Below, in pieces: positions 25,923-35,313 of a stretch of 64,000 bases of DNA. Below the pieces are notes generated by a model. That model saw only the letters and a list, made by a program, of their open reading frames with translations. It made no database searches and was not told where the DNA came from. Each line of letters starts with the position of its first letter. Within the stretch, counting starts at the first letter, position 1. Source of the stretch: Deltaproteobacteria bacterium (GTDB lineage Bacteria > Desulfobacterota > GWC2-55-46); NCBI GenBank assembly GCA_016177845.1, contig JACOUO010000003.1, positions 186,001-250,000 on the forward strand, read 5' to 3'. The position numbers and the translations under genes were made by a program.

Positions 25923-26858
25923 CTATTTAGAGGAGGCCTGCAGGACGATTGCGGCCCATTCGCCTGAGAGGTATGTCTTGGAATGTTTCAGGCCAAGGGC
26001 AGTGAATGTTTCCTTAACAGAGTCCTTTTCAGTCTTGAGGATGCCTGAAAGTATTATATAGCCGCCCGGCGTTATTTTGGAGTAAAGCGCAGGCGAGAGC
26101 CTCTTTAATTCTCCGGCGAGAATGTTGGCGGCAACTATCGAGTACCCGCCTTTTATCTTATCCAAAGAACTGCTGCTTAATCTTATTTCGGTTTTATTGA
26201 GCCTGGCGTTTTTGCGCGCCACTGTCAGGGCGACTTTATCTATGTCAGTGCCTACGGCTTCACTTACGCCGAGCTTCATGGCGGCTATCGCAAGGATGCC
26301 GGTGCCTGTGCCCACATCAAGGATATTTGCCTTTGAGGCGCGCACCTTTTTGTCTTTAATAAGCGCGAATATGGCCTTTACGCACATCTTTGTGGTGGCG
26401 TGCCCGCCTGTGCCGAATGCCATGCCGGGGTCTATCTCGATTATTATGTCGCCTTTTTTCTTTTCAACCTCGCGCCATGTGGGCTTCACTACAATTGAGC
26501 TGTTGCCGTGCTTTACCTTGATGGGTTTTATGTGCGCCTTCCATTTGACAGACCAGTCCTGGTCCTGAAAATGGGAGGTGGCTATCTGCCAGCCGATTTT
26601 TTTGAGGTCCTTGCCTATGCGGCTTATCATCTCTGTTTTATCAGGCGCAAGGTATCCTTTTATTGAGGCGGTCTTGGAGGTCTCAGGCTCTTCCTCAGTC
26701 TCCTTATCCCATGTGCTGTAGGAAAGGAGAGTGCCAACCTTGGAGCTTTCGTCTTCTTCAAGAACTCCGGGGCTGCCGGCATCAATCAGAATAAGCGATG
26801 CCTCGTCTTTCCTGTTCCTCGGGCCTTTTGCGTTTATTTCAATCCACTCTGTTGCCAC
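25923..26858 (-). CDS. prmA: Ribosomal protein L11 methyltransferase PrmA
   Basis: A 311-residue enzyme. The N-terminal substrate-recognition domain is followed by the diagnostic DPGMAFGTGGHATT motif and SAM motif I ILDVGTGTGILAIAAMKLG, then the NILAGEL catalytic stretch that takes the place of NPPY. It trimethylates L11 on the ribosome. Its start overlaps the yajQ stop by one base, so the two are translationally coupled. prmA followed by rsmE is a common bacterial gene pair. Confidence 0.96.
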   Translation of the reverse strand: MATEWIEINAKGPRNRKDEASLILIDAGSPGVLEEDESSKVGTLLSYSTWDKETEEEPETSKTASIKGYLAPDKTEMISRIGKDLKKIGWQIATSHFQDQDWSVKWKAHIKPIKVKHGNSSIVVKPTWREVEKKKGDIIIEIDPGMAFGTGGHATTKMCVKAIFALIKDKKVRASKANILDVGTGTGILAIAAMKLGVSEAVGTDIDKVALTVARKNARLNKTEIRLSSSSLDKIKGGYSIVAANILAGELKRLSPALYSKITPGGYIILSGILKTEKDSVKETFTALGLKHSKTYLSGEWAAIVLQASSK

Positions 26859-27346
26859 TATGACCTCATGTTCACGAACTGCAGGTCGGTATCAAAGTCC
26901 TTTGCCTTGAGGGACTGAATGACTTCCTGCAGGTCGTCTATCTTTTTTCCTGTTACCCTTATCTGGTCTTCCATTATCTGCGCCTGTACTTTGACCTTAA
27001 GCTCTTTGATGAACTTGGTTATTTCTTTTGCCTTGTCAGAGGCGATTCCCTGCTTTATCTTTATTACCTGCTTTCTCATGCTTCCTGCCGCATCTTCCAC
27101 TTTTCCGTAATCAAGGGATTTAAGAGACACCCCGCGTTTTACAAGCTTTGTCTGGAGCATGTCTATCACGGCGTTGAGCTTGGTGTCGTCATCGCCGAGG
27201 ATTGTCATCTCCTCTTTCTTTTCCCATTTTATTTCGCTCTTGGAGCCTTTGAAGTCATATCTCTGCTGCATTTCCTTGATTGCCTGATTTACCGCGTTAT
27301 CTACTTCCTGAACATCTGTTTTTGATACGATATCAAATGACGGCAT
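26858..27346 (-). CDS. yajQ: YajQ family nucleotide-binding protein
   Basis: A 162-residue protein matching the YajQ/UPF0234 family along its whole length: [11 protein letters not shown] start, [20 protein letters not shown], a ferredoxin-like double fold, and the closing [19 protein letters not shown]. Xanthomonas members bind c-di-GMP and act on transcription; others bind other nucleotides or RNA. It adds to the c-di-GMP toolkit of this window, where no diguanylate cyclase is visible. The ATG is preceded by GGAGGTCATGAATA. Confidence 0.95.
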   Translation of the reverse strand: MPSFDIVSKTDVQEVDNAVNQAIKEMQQRYDFKGSKSEIKWEKKEEMTILGDDDTKLNAVIDMLQTKLVKRGVSLKSLDYGKVEDAAGSMRKQVIKIKQGIASDKAKEITKFIKELKVKVQAQIMEDQIRVTGKKIDDLQEVIQSLKAKDFDTDLQFVNMRS

Positions 27347-27376
27347 TATTCATGACCTCCGTAATATTGTTCTATA

Positions 27377-28030
27377 TTATGGCCTTGCCACATTGGCGCC
27401 CTTGGGGATGCTGAATTCAAAAAGCGAATCTTTTATGTTGGTATTGGTTTTCAGGTTCTTGAACGATACCCGTGTTTCGTTGCCGAAATGGTCTTCAACA
27501 ATCGTCTTTGTCACAAGATAACTTGTTTTATCTATCTCGATGGAAACCTTCCTCAGGTTCGGCTGAGGCTCCCTGGGGGTAAGGCCAAGGAGATAAGAGC
27601 CGCCCTTTTCACTTGCAAGGGAGATGTTGAATTCTTTCTTAAGGTTGCCTACCCCTGAGAGAAAATCCGTGGCGAGGCTTGATGAGGCGGCATCAGAGCG
27701 TTTTTCAATAACCTGATTGAGGTCAGGCTGATAGACCCATATCATCTTGCCGTTACCGACAAGCTCATCCTTTGCAGGTTTTGTGTAAATCCATCTCATC
27801 TTGCCCGGCTTTTTCAGATAGACCTTGCCTTCGGATACCTGCGAGCTTTTAAATCCCTTTGTGACAGCCTCCTGCGTGAATGAGGCCTCTATGGTATTGA
27901 TAGACTCGTACTTCTCCTGCAGCTTTGAGATGATGTTATCAAGCTCTTCGGCGTAAGAGAAAAGCGGAGCAAAGATAAAAAATAAAAAGAGTATAAAAGT
28001 GAAAGGCGCAACCCTGAAGCTTTTTGCCAT
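27377..28030 (-). CDS. lolA: Outer-membrane lipoprotein carrier protein LolA
   Basis: A 217-residue periplasmic chaperone. The signal peptide covers about residues 1-27. The core shows the LolA pattern: IEASFTQEAVTKGFKSSQVSEGKVYLKKPGKMRW, then a central WVYQPDLNQV and a conserved C-terminal F.. It carries lipoproteins from the inner to the outer membrane, which makes a Gram-negative envelope certain and fits the many lipoproteins here. It sits between ftsK and yajQ on the same strand. Confidence 0.92.
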   Translation of the reverse strand: MAKSFRVAPFTFILFLFFIFAPLFSYAEELDNIISKLQEKYESINTIEASFTQEAVTKGFKSSQVSEGKVYLKKPGKMRWIYTKPAKDELVGNGKMIWVYQPDLNQVIEKRSDAASSSLATDFLSGVGNLKKEFNISLASEKGGSYLLGLTPREPQPNLRKVSIEIDKTSYLVTKTIVEDHFGNETRVSFKNLKTNTNIKDSLFEFSIPKGANVARP

Positions 28031-28103
28031 GCAGCCTCCAAGAGATTTTATGTTGATTGATACGGTTTTAAATTATAACAGGAAATTTCTGTTGCTGAAA
28101 AGA

Positions 28104-30272
28104 TTATTTCTTAAGCAGCACTTCTCTCGGGCGGCTGCCCTGTGACGGGCCTACTACCCCGTCTTTTTCCATCCTCTCGATGATCCTTGCGGCTGTGTTG
28201 TAGCCTATCCTGAACCTTCTCTGGATATAAGAGGTGGATATCATCTCAAGCTGGGAAGCCATCTCTATGGCCTCGTAATACCGCTTCATGAAGTCTTCAC
28301 CAAGCTCCGCGTCTTCATCGCTCAGTTCCTCTTCAGGCTCGTCAGGGATTAAGTTTTCGTAAACAGGCGTACCCTGCTTTTTCCAGAACTCGGTCACTTT
28401 CTTTATTTCAGGCTCAGAGACATACGCACCGTGAACCCTCTGCAGTTTCGATGTGCCCGGAGGCAGGAAGAGCATATCGCCCTGGCCAAGCAGCGTTTCC
28501 GCCCCGCCTGCGTCAAGGATAGTCCTTGAGTCAGTCCTTGAAGGGAGCTGGAACGCGATACGGGCAGGGAAGTTTGTCTTGATGAGGCCTGTTACGACAT
28601 CTACCGAAGGCCTCTGGGTAGCTATCATCAGGTGTATGCCTGATGCCCTCGCCATCTGCGAGAGCCGTACAAGGCATTCCTCAACATCCTTGCCTGAGGT
28701 CATCATAAGGTCGGCAAGCTCATCTATTATAACCACTATATAGGGGAGCTTTTTCAGGGTCTCGCTCTCGCCCTGCTCATCGACCTGCTGGTTGAATTTT
28801 TCAATATTCTTTGCGCCCTTCTCTGACATCATCTTGTAACGCCTGCCCATCTCGGAGACAACGCTCCTGAGCGCTCCCGCCGCTTTTTTAGGGTCAGTGA
28901 TAACAGGGGAGAGCAGATGCGGTATGCCCTCATAGGCTGAGAGCTCAAGCATCTTGGGGTCGACCATCAGGAATCTCACATCCTCAGGAGTAGCCTTGAA
29001 GAGTATGCTTAGTATCATGGCGTTTACGGCAACACTTTTGCCTGTGCCTGTTGCGCCTGCCACGAGCAGGTGCGGCATCCTCGCAAGGTCTGCCACATAC
29101 GGAGAGCCTGAGATATCTTTACCGAGCGCAAGCGTTAAGCGAGAGCGGCTCTTTGCGAACACCGGGCACTCAAGCATCTCACGCAGCAGAATGATATCCC
29201 TCTGGTGATTTGGGACTTCAATGCCTACAACCGCCTTGCCCGGAATCGGGGCGATTATCCTTATGGACATCGCCTTCATGGCAAGGGCGAGGTCATCTGA
29301 GAGGCTTGTAATGCGGCCTACCTTGACACCCGGCGCAGGCTCAAACTCATACATGGTGACGACAGGGCCCGGCATTACCTCCAGCACCCTGCCTTCTATG
29401 CCAAAATCGAGAAGCTTTTTCTCAAGTATCTTTGAGTTCTCTAATAGAGCCTTATCGTCAATGGTATTGTCCTTTACAGGAACAGGGTCAAGCAGGCTTA
29501 AAGGAGGCAGTTGGAAACTGCCTTTGGGGTTTGCAAACTCAAGCTGTTCCTGCACAGGCTCTGACTCGCGCTTATTGTGTATCTTGGGAGCGATGACGGC
29601 AGGTTTTTCCTTCTTTTTCTCTTCCTTTTTAGGCTGCTCTTTTTTTATTGGTTCAATGTAGGGCTCAGGCTCTTCTTCCTCATCGTCTTCTTCCTCGTAC
29701 TCATCTTCTTCGTCTTCCTCGGCCTCTTTCCTGCTCTTTGCCTTCTCTATTATCGATTTAAGCAAGGAAGCTGCCGGAGGAAATAGCTTCACTCCAAGCT
29801 GTACAAAGGAGATGCCTGTCGCTACAAGGATGGTAATAAGCAGGAGCGCCGTAAGGATAATAATTGCGCCTGTTGCCCCAAGAAGATTTGAAAGAATGGT
29901 TCCTATGTAGCTGCCTACGATCCCGCCTGCCTCTTCGGTCAGGAATATGCAGTTTAAAAGTGAAGACGATGAAAGAATGAACAGGGCAAAGCTGATGGGC
30001 AGCACCACCCTGAAGGCAAAGATGCGCCTCAGGAGGAACTCGAATGATATTGCCGTAAGGATAAACGGGAACACATAGGAGCTGTAGCCTATGGAGCGCA
30101 GGAGGGCCCATGAGAGCTTCTCTCCGACTACTCCGCCCCAGTTTGCGGCGCTGTAGTATGAAAAGAGACTTATGGCGGAATACAGGGAAAGCGCAAGCAG
30201 GATTATGCCCGCAATCTCCTGCTTAAGGCCCTGGCCTTTCCCTTCGTCCTTTTTCTTTTTGGGTTTGGCCAT
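28104..30272 (-). CDS. ftsK: FtsK/SpoIIIE DNA translocase
   Basis: A 722-residue protein with all three FtsK parts. Four TM helices lie in residues ~20-165. A short acidic linker (EEDEEDEYEEEDDEEEE) and a basic stretch follow. The motor has Walker A GATGTGKSVAVN and Walker B VVIIDELADLMM. The gamma winged helix (SQLEMISTSYIQRRFRIGYNTAARIIERME) is at the C-terminus and reads KOPS-like sites. It moves DNA through the septum and activates XerCD. The linker is much shorter than in E. coli, typical of SpoIIIE-sized proteins. No strong ribosome-binding site is seen before the ATG. Confidence 0.97.
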   Translation of the reverse strand: MAKPKKKKDEGKGQGLKQEIAGIILLALSLYSAISLFSYYSAANWGGVVGEKLSWALLRSIGYSSYVFPFILTAISFEFLLRRIFAFRVVLPISFALFILSSSSLLNCIFLTEEAGGIVGSYIGTILSNLLGATGAIIILTALLLITILVATGISFVQLGVKLFPPAASLLKSIIEKAKSRKEAEEDEEDEYEEEDDEEEEPEPYIEPIKKEQPKKEEKKKEKPAVIAPKIHNKRESEPVQEQLEFANPKGSFQLPPLSLLDPVPVKDNTIDDKALLENSKILEKKLLDFGIEGRVLEVMPGPVVTMYEFEPAPGVKVGRITSLSDDLALAMKAMSIRIIAPIPGKAVVGIEVPNHQRDIILLREMLECPVFAKSRSRLTLALGKDISGSPYVADLARMPHLLVAGATGTGKSVAVNAMILSILFKATPEDVRFLMVDPKMLELSAYEGIPHLLSPVITDPKKAAGALRSVVSEMGRRYKMMSEKGAKNIEKFNQQVDEQGESETLKKLPYIVVIIDELADLMMTSGKDVEECLVRLSQMARASGIHLMIATQRPSVDVVTGLIKTNFPARIAFQLPSRTDSRTILDAGGAETLLGQGDMLFLPPGTSKLQRVHGAYVSEPEIKKVTEFWKKQGTPVYENLIPDEPEEELSDEDAELGEDFMKRYYEAIEMASQLEMISTSYIQRRFRIGYNTAARIIERMEKDGVVGPSQGSRPREVLLKK

Positions 30273-30321
30273 TTTACTTTTCTGCAGTACTGTCTTTTTG
30301 CATTAATTTGCCGAAATTTGG

Positions 30322-30347
30322 AAGGCGGGGTTTTTACGCCCCGCCTT
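30322..30347 (-). terminator. Hairpin between dcd and ftsK
   Basis: AAGGCGGGG and CCCCGCCTT form a perfect 9-bp GC-rich stem with an 8-nt loop just after the dcd-like stop. There is no T-run on the minus strand, so termination is uncertain. Confidence 0.4.
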
Positions 30348-30355
30348 GGTGGATG

Positions 30356-31504
30356 TTATAAAGAGTTTTTGAACTGCTTACTGAGGGTTATGCTCTGGTA
30401 CTGATAGGATGAACCGATCTTGGGGCCGTAAACCTTCTCAGGTATCTCGACCATCTTTTCAAAATAGAGTTTGCAGAATGTCTGGCCGTCTCCTATCATG
30501 AAGGGCACATCGTGCGCCCGTACCTCTAAAACCGCTTTTGTGCCTTTTACCTCTCCCTTGAGGCCGAACCCGAAACCGGGGTCGAAAAAACCTGCGTAGT
30601 GGGTCCTCAGTTCTCCTGAGCCTGCCTCGTAAGCAACCATCTCGGCGGCATAACGGGGAGGGACGCGAATCTTCTCTTTTGAAGCGAGTATGTAGAAGTC
30701 CTCAGGCTCAAGGATAAGCGTGCCTTTGCTGTTCCTGTAGAGCGGCTCCCAGAAGTCCGCTATATTGTAATGATTTTTCTTTGTCAGATCAACCACATGG
30801 CTGTTCCTCTTGGATTTATAGCCGATGATTCCGTTATCGTTCTCACCGCTTAGATCAACGCTCATGAACAGGCCCTTTGATATCTTTATCTCCTCTGAGG
30901 TGAGATGGGCATCTCCATTATAAAGGAGGCGTGAGGCCTTGTGAAGCGACTTGAGCTTGGAATCGGAAAGCGCGCAGTCGCCGTTCATCAGGCGTAGCTG
31001 TACGAGTGAGAGCCCCTCCTGCACTTTAATGGTGAATGACCTTGGCATAACCTCAAGGAAAAGCTTTCCTTTGTAGCCGCAGGCAATATCATCAAAGCGG
31101 GAATTGCGGTCTGTCAAGACCCTTGCGAATATGTCGAGCCTTCCTGTTGTGCTTTTCGGGTTTGCCCTGCCCATTACATCCTTGGGAAGATGGAGTTCCT
31201 CAAGCAAGGGTATGAGATAGACATGGCCCTTCTCAAGGATACCGCCGTTTGATATGTCCATCTCGTACATCACCAGGTCTGAGCCGTAGACATCGGGAGT
31301 GTAGAGTTTTTCTATTACATCGTTCTTCTCAGGCAGGAAGCTTGAAACAAGCCTGTAAGCCTTTGCCCCGAGCCGCAGATCGAGGCTTGCGGGCTGAACC
31401 TGGTCTTCGGAGACAGGCTCGCCTGTTGAGAAGATATGCTTTTTATTGATGGCTTTTTTTAATAATTGGTAGCTGAATACACCACATTCTTTCAGATTAT
31501 TCAT
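30356..31504 (-). CDS. dcd: Double-domain 2'-deoxycytidine 5'-triphosphate deaminase
   Basis: A 382-residue protein with two dUTPase/Dcd-fold halves. The N-half shows VQPASLDLRLGAKAYRL and the substrate-site block GRANPKSTTGRLDIFARVL. The C-half shows AAEMVAYEAGSGELRTHYAGFFDPGFGFG, then LEVRAHDVPFMIGDGQ. Ordinary bacterial Dcd is about 190 residues as a homotrimer; this fused ~380-residue form is known from alpha-proteobacteria and others and should give a pseudo-hexameric enzyme. The role is dCTP to dUTP for dTMP supply. It lies upstream of ftsK. Confidence 0.88.
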   Translation of the reverse strand: MNNLKECGVFSYQLLKKAINKKHIFSTGEPVSEDQVQPASLDLRLGAKAYRLVSSFLPEKNDVIEKLYTPDVYGSDLVMYEMDISNGGILEKGHVYLIPLLEELHLPKDVMGRANPKSTTGRLDIFARVLTDRNSRFDDIACGYKGKLFLEVMPRSFTIKVQEGLSLVQLRLMNGDCALSDSKLKSLHKASRLLYNGDAHLTSEEIKISKGLFMSVDLSGENDNGIIGYKSKRNSHVVDLTKKNHYNIADFWEPLYRNSKGTLILEPEDFYILASKEKIRVPPRYAAEMVAYEAGSGELRTHYAGFFDPGFGFGLKGEVKGTKAVLEVRAHDVPFMIGDGQTFCKLYFEKMVEIPEKVYGPKIGSSYQYQSITLSKQFKNSL

Positions 31505-31589
31505 GGCGGCATCCTTTTTTCAATTGGTAAGTCTCGGATATCATACAAAAAAACAGTGATTTAGGGAAGATTTTTTCTTGCTGCAAGGT

Positions 31590-31622
31590 CGAAAAAAAGC
31601 CCGGGTCTTTAGGCCCGGGCTT
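31590..31622 (-). terminator. Rho-independent terminator after PilZ gene 2
   Basis: AAGCCCGGG and CCCGGGCTT form a perfect 9-bp stem; on the minus strand it is followed by seven T residues. Confidence 0.8.
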
Positions 31623-31657
31623 GAGAGAAACGCAGAGGAAAAATGTGCCGATTTTTT

Positions 31658-32023
31658 TTAAAATTTGCAGAACCTAAGCCCTGCCCTTGATATGCCGTAA
31701 TACTTTTTGGTCCAGACTATCTGCGCCCTTTTCTCCATGTCGAGTTCCTGTATAAAGATATTTACAGTCTCGTTCTGGTCAAAAGGCAGATACCCCATCA
31801 TCTTTATTCCCATCCCTGTTTCAGAGATATCAACCGTCTTTGCCGGGACCTTGACCTCGCCCTTCAATATGTCACAAAACTTCTGTGTTGTCTGCCTGTT
31901 CTGTACCCTGCGGTCACATTCGTCCGATTTTATGGTAAAACCGCAATTCGGACACGGCATATGGGAAGTTTTTGCGGCTGTGTAGAACGCACTTTCACAT
32001 CTCGAGCAGTTGAGCTTATTCAA
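31658..32023 (-). CDS. PilZ domain protein with N-terminal zinc ribbon
   Basis: About 121 residues. The N-terminal CSRC...CPNC pair (first CxxC, then CxxC about 18 residues later) makes a zinc knuckle. A PilZ domain follows, with RRVQNR as the RxxxR arm and DISETGMG as a complete DxSxxG motif, so c-di-GMP binding is very likely. The start is put at the TTG at 32023, which has AGGTG upstream and begins NKLNCSRC. An ATG at 32089 would add 22 residues that look unlike a protein N-terminus. It ends at a strong terminator and is monocistronic. Confidence 0.82.
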   Translation of the reverse strand: MNKLNCSRCESAFYTAAKTSHMPCPNCGFTIKSDECDRRVQNRQTTQKFCDILKGEVKVPAKTVDISETGMGIKMMGYLPFDQNETVNIFIQELDMEKRAQIVWTKKYYGISRAGLRFCKF

Positions 32024-32216
32024 ACGACACCTATACAGTCTTTGCTGATGAAATGCGCCCAATTTGGCGGATATATAATAGCAATACACATTATATTGTC
32101 AACAGTTTTCAATGCGGGGCCCTGTTATTTCGGTATCTATTGAAATTAATTTTAAATTTCGCGGTTGAACTGCCTTGACATTTAAATATTACTCTGATAA
32201 TCCTTAACAAGTGAAA

Positions 32217-32528
32217 ATGAAAAATTTTGAGGGCTGGAAAAGAAAATATATTTTTTTAGCCGTAATTCCCGTTATCGGCGCGTTCGCTGTCTTCGGTGAC
32301 AAGGGGCTTTGGGATGTTTACAAGCTCAGGAAAGAACGGGACGGGATACTGAAGTACAATCAGACGATAGAGGCGGAGAACAAGGCACTTGAAGAAAAGA
32401 TAACGCTTCTCAATACCGATAAGCGTTATATAGGATACATAGCGAGGACTGAATTAGGCAAGCTCGGCAGAAATGAAGTAGTGTATAAAATCGAAGACCA
32501 GAAACCTGAAAAGCCCCCAGTAAATTAG
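32217..32528 (+). CDS. FtsB/DivIC-like septum formation initiator
   Basis: A 103-residue bitopic membrane protein. A short cytoplasmic start and TM helix (KYIFLAVIPVIGAFAVFG, about residues 9-26) are followed by a coiled coil (LRKERDGILKYNQTIEAENKAL) and a conserved end in which YIARTELGKLGRNEVVYKI resembles the FtsB IEE.AR.ELG.....E motif. These proteins bridge FtsQ and FtsL in the divisome. A GTG two codons upstream is an alternative start. It is divergent from the PilZ gene and has its own terminator. Confidence 0.82.
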   Translation: MKNFEGWKRKYIFLAVIPVIGAFAVFGDKGLWDVYKLRKERDGILKYNQTIEAENKALEEKITLLNTDKRYIGYIARTELGKLGRNEVVYKIEDQKPEKPPVN

Positions 32529-32550
32529 TATCCCTGCCGGGGGTTTTTGT
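32509..32550 (+). terminator. Terminator after the FtsB-like gene
   Basis: AAAA(G)CCCCC pairs with GGGGGTTTT (one bulged G) across a ~20-nt loop, ending in TTTTTGTTTT. Confidence 0.6.
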
Positions 32551-32611
32551 TTTGCCCCGCGTAATGCCTCAAATAGTCTTTTTTAATATTTAAAAATAAG
32601 AAAAGGTTTAG

Positions 32612-33445
32612 ATGAAAAAGACACTCAAGATTTCAGGAATCCAGCTTTTCCCCACAACGGATAAAGAGAAAAATCTTTCAAAGGCTGCCATGCTCATAGA
32701 GCTTGCAGCAGGTGAGGACGCAAAGATAATCTCTTTGCCGCAGCTTTTCAATACAAGGTGGTTCCCTGCATCGATTGATAAGAGTAATTTAGAGCTTGCG
32801 GAAAAAGAGGATGGCCGCGCCATTACATTCGTAAGGGAAGTTGCCGCAAAGCACGGGGTGGTGCTTATCGCACCTATTTTTGAAGAAGATGACGGAAAAT
32901 ATTATAATACGGCGTTTGTAATCGGCCCTGACGGCAATATAATCGGCAAATACAGGAAAGTTCATGTGCCGCAGCTCCCGCTTTGGGAGGAGCGGGCTTA
33001 TTTCAGCCCCGGGGATTTGGGGTTTCCGGTATTTAAAACGCCTTTCGGAAATATCGGCGTTCAGATATGCTGGGACATCTTCTTCCCGGAGGGGTTCAGG
33101 ATTCTTGCCCTTAAAGGGGCGCAGATTGTATTTGCCCCTACGGCTTCCGCCTTTGAACATTCTCAAAAGAAGTGGGAGAGGGCGATAGCCGCGGCAGCCC
33201 ATGCAAACGGAACTTTTATATTCAGGCTCAACAGGGTCGGCAAGGAAGAGAAGCAGGAGTTCTACGGCAGAAGCTTCTGTGTAGGGCCTGACGGAGAGTT
33301 TCTGGAAAAGCCGAGCGGCTCATCTGAAGGGGTCGTATTGGCAGAGATAGACCTGGCAGAGCTTGCCACTGTAAGGAATGAATGGGTATTCCTGAAAGAC
33401 AGGCGGCCCGAAGAGTATAAAGAAATTCTGGAGAGCACTAAATGA
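32612..33445 (+). CDS. Carbon-nitrogen hydrolase (N-carbamoylputrescine amidase-like) with Glu-to-Gln change
   Basis: A 277-residue nitrilase-superfamily protein. Catalytic Lys116 (KYRKVHVP) and Cys153 (GVQICWDIFFPE) are present, and the stretch YFSPGDLGFPV...APTASAF resembles N-carbamoylputrescine amidases (AguB). The first catalytic residue, normally Glu in LPELF, is Gln44 (SLPQLF). In characterised relatives this Glu is the general base, so activity could be altered or lost, or another acid could take over. It overlaps argS by 4 bp and is therefore co-translated with it. Confidence 0.85.
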   Translation: MKKTLKISGIQLFPTTDKEKNLSKAAMLIELAAGEDAKIISLPQLFNTRWFPASIDKSNLELAEKEDGRAITFVREVAAKHGVVLIAPIFEEDDGKYYNTAFVIGPDGNIIGKYRKVHVPQLPLWEERAYFSPGDLGFPVFKTPFGNIGVQICWDIFFPEGFRILALKGAQIVFAPTASAFEHSQKKWERAIAAAAHANGTFIFRLNRVGKEEKQEFYGRSFCVGPDGEFLEKPSGSSEGVVLAEIDLAELATVRNEWVFLKDRRPEEYKEILESTK

Positions 33446-35106
33446 GGGTTGGCATCGTTAAAATAGTAGAGAGCGCGCTGGCCGCGGCTAAGAACGCAGG
33501 GCAGATAAAGGCAGAGAAGCTCCCTGACATCATTATAGAGAAGTCCAAGAAAGAGGAGTTCGGGGATTTTTCCACCAATCTTGCCATGCTCCTTGCGCCG
33601 CTTGAGAAGAAGGCGCCCCGCCAGATAGCGGAGATAATCGCAGGCAATATCTCCAAAGAGAAATATGTAGTCAAGTGCGAAGTCGCAGGCCCGGGCTTCA
33701 TCAACATATTCCTTGATAAGTCTTACTGGCTTTCGATACTTGAGGACATACTCAAGAGCGGCAAGGACTACGGAAAGGGCAATATCGGCGCTGGCAAAAA
33801 GGTGCAGGTAGAGTTCGTAAGCGCAAACCCGACAGGCCCGCTGCATATCGGGCATGGAAGGGGAGCGGCAGTGGGAGATACGCTCGCCAATGTAATGAAG
33901 GCGGCGGGTTACGATATCACAAAAGAGTATTACATAAACGATGTGGGCCGCCAGATGGAAACCCTTGGCAGGTCTGTTTATCTGAGATATCTGGAGCTTC
34001 TTGGAAAAGAGATACAATTCCCTGAGGATTCCTACAAGGGCGGATATATAAAGGATGTGGCAAGGGATATGCTCACCAAATTCGGGGAGAAGTATAAGGA
34101 TACGCCCGAAGCTGAGGCAATCTCCGTATTTTCAAAGTTCGCGGGAAGCGCTCTCCTTAAAAATATCGAGAATGACCTTAAGGACTTTGGCGTTGAGTTT
34201 GATGCATGGTACAGCGAAAAATCACTCCACGAAAAGGGGCTGGTAGCTGATACGATAGAAGAGCTTCGTAAAAGAGGCTTTATCTATGAGTCTGAAGGCG
34301 CGCTCTGGTTTAAAACTACCGAGTTCGGGGATGACAAGGACAGGGTTTTGATCAAGGCTGACGGCTCAAAGACATATTTTGCCTCTGATATAGCCTATCA
34401 CAGGGATAAGATAGACAGAGGTTTTGATAGTTTAATAGATATATGGGGCGCTGACCACCACGGCTATGAAGGCAGGGTTAGGGCGCTTTTTAAGGCGCTC
34501 GGCCATGACGACCAGGCGCTTAAGATAATCTTCATACAGCTTGTTGCGCTTTTAAGAAATGGCGTGCCTGTGGCAATGGGCAAGAGGGAAGGGGAATTCG
34601 TAACCTTAAGGCAGGTTATGGATGAGGTCGGGAAAGACGCATGCAGGTTCTTCTTCCTTATGAGAAAGTCTGACGCGCATTTTGACTTTGACCTTGAGCT
34701 TGCCAAGAGCCAGGCCCCTGAAAACCCGGTCTACTATGTGCAGTACTGCCATGCCAGAATAAGAAGCATTATCGGCTTTGCCCAGGAAAAAGGCATTAAA
34801 ATACCTGAGTCATTTGACCTTAAGCTCCTTGAAAAGCTCGACCAGAAGGAAGAGGCGGATATAATCAAGCACCTTGCCTCCTTCCCTGAGGTCATTGAGA
34901 GGAGCGCGGTGCATATGGAGCCGCACAGGATAACATTCTACCTTATGGAACTGGCCGGGCTCTTCCATCCTTATTACAATAAGAACAGGGTAGTGACTGA
35001 AGATGCCGACCTTACGGCTGCAAGGCTTTTGCTCTGTGACGCGATAAGCAAGGTGGCCGCGAACGGGCTTGCCCTCCTTGGCGTCTCAGCCCCTGAGAAG
35101 ATGTGA
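33442..35106 (+). CDS. argS: Arginyl-tRNA synthetase
   Basis: A 554-residue class I enzyme of normal length. The N-terminal Add-1 domain is followed by the HIGH signature in NPTGPLHIGHGRGAAVGD. A KMSK-like loop is MGKREGEFVTLRQVMDE, and the DALR anticodon-binding domain ends the protein (YYVQYCHARIRSI..., ending LALLGVSAPEKM). It charges tRNA-Arg. Its ATG overlaps the stop of the carbon-nitrogen hydrolase. Initiator tRNA-Met follows 121 bp downstream under its own promoter. Confidence 0.98.
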   Translation: MRVGIVKIVESALAAAKNAGQIKAEKLPDIIIEKSKKEEFGDFSTNLAMLLAPLEKKAPRQIAEIIAGNISKEKYVVKCEVAGPGFINIFLDKSYWLSILEDILKSGKDYGKGNIGAGKKVQVEFVSANPTGPLHIGHGRGAAVGDTLANVMKAAGYDITKEYYINDVGRQMETLGRSVYLRYLELLGKEIQFPEDSYKGGYIKDVARDMLTKFGEKYKDTPEAEAISVFSKFAGSALLKNIENDLKDFGVEFDAWYSEKSLHEKGLVADTIEELRKRGFIYESEGALWFKTTEFGDDKDRVLIKADGSKTYFASDIAYHRDKIDRGFDSLIDIWGADHHGYEGRVRALFKALGHDDQALKIIFIQLVALLRNGVPVAMGKREGEFVTLRQVMDEVGKDACRFFFLMRKSDAHFDFDLELAKSQAPENPVYYVQYCHARIRSIIGFAQEKGIKIPESFDLKLLEKLDQKEEADIIKHLASFPEVIERSAVHMEPHRITFYLMELAGLFHPYYNKNRVVTEDADLTAARLLLCDAISKVAANGLALLGVSAPEKM

Positions 35107-35182
35107 TTTCTGCTTGCTCGGTCTCGGAATGCGCTTCTTTTGCTTTGGGAGTGGTATTTCTTAAAAATATTATGTAAAAAGG

Positions 35183-35212
35183 TTGACAAGGCATTAAAAG
35201 GTCTGCTAATAT
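35183..35212 (+). promoter_or_regulatory. Promoter of initiator tRNA-Met
   Basis: TTGACA (35183-35188), 18 bp, TAATAT (35207-35212) preceded by TGC as an extended -10. The tRNA starts 16 bp later. Confidence 0.6.
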
Positions 35213-35226
35213 AATTTGATTCGCTA

Positions 35227-35304
<78 letters not shown>

Positions 35305-35313
35305 GATTACATG

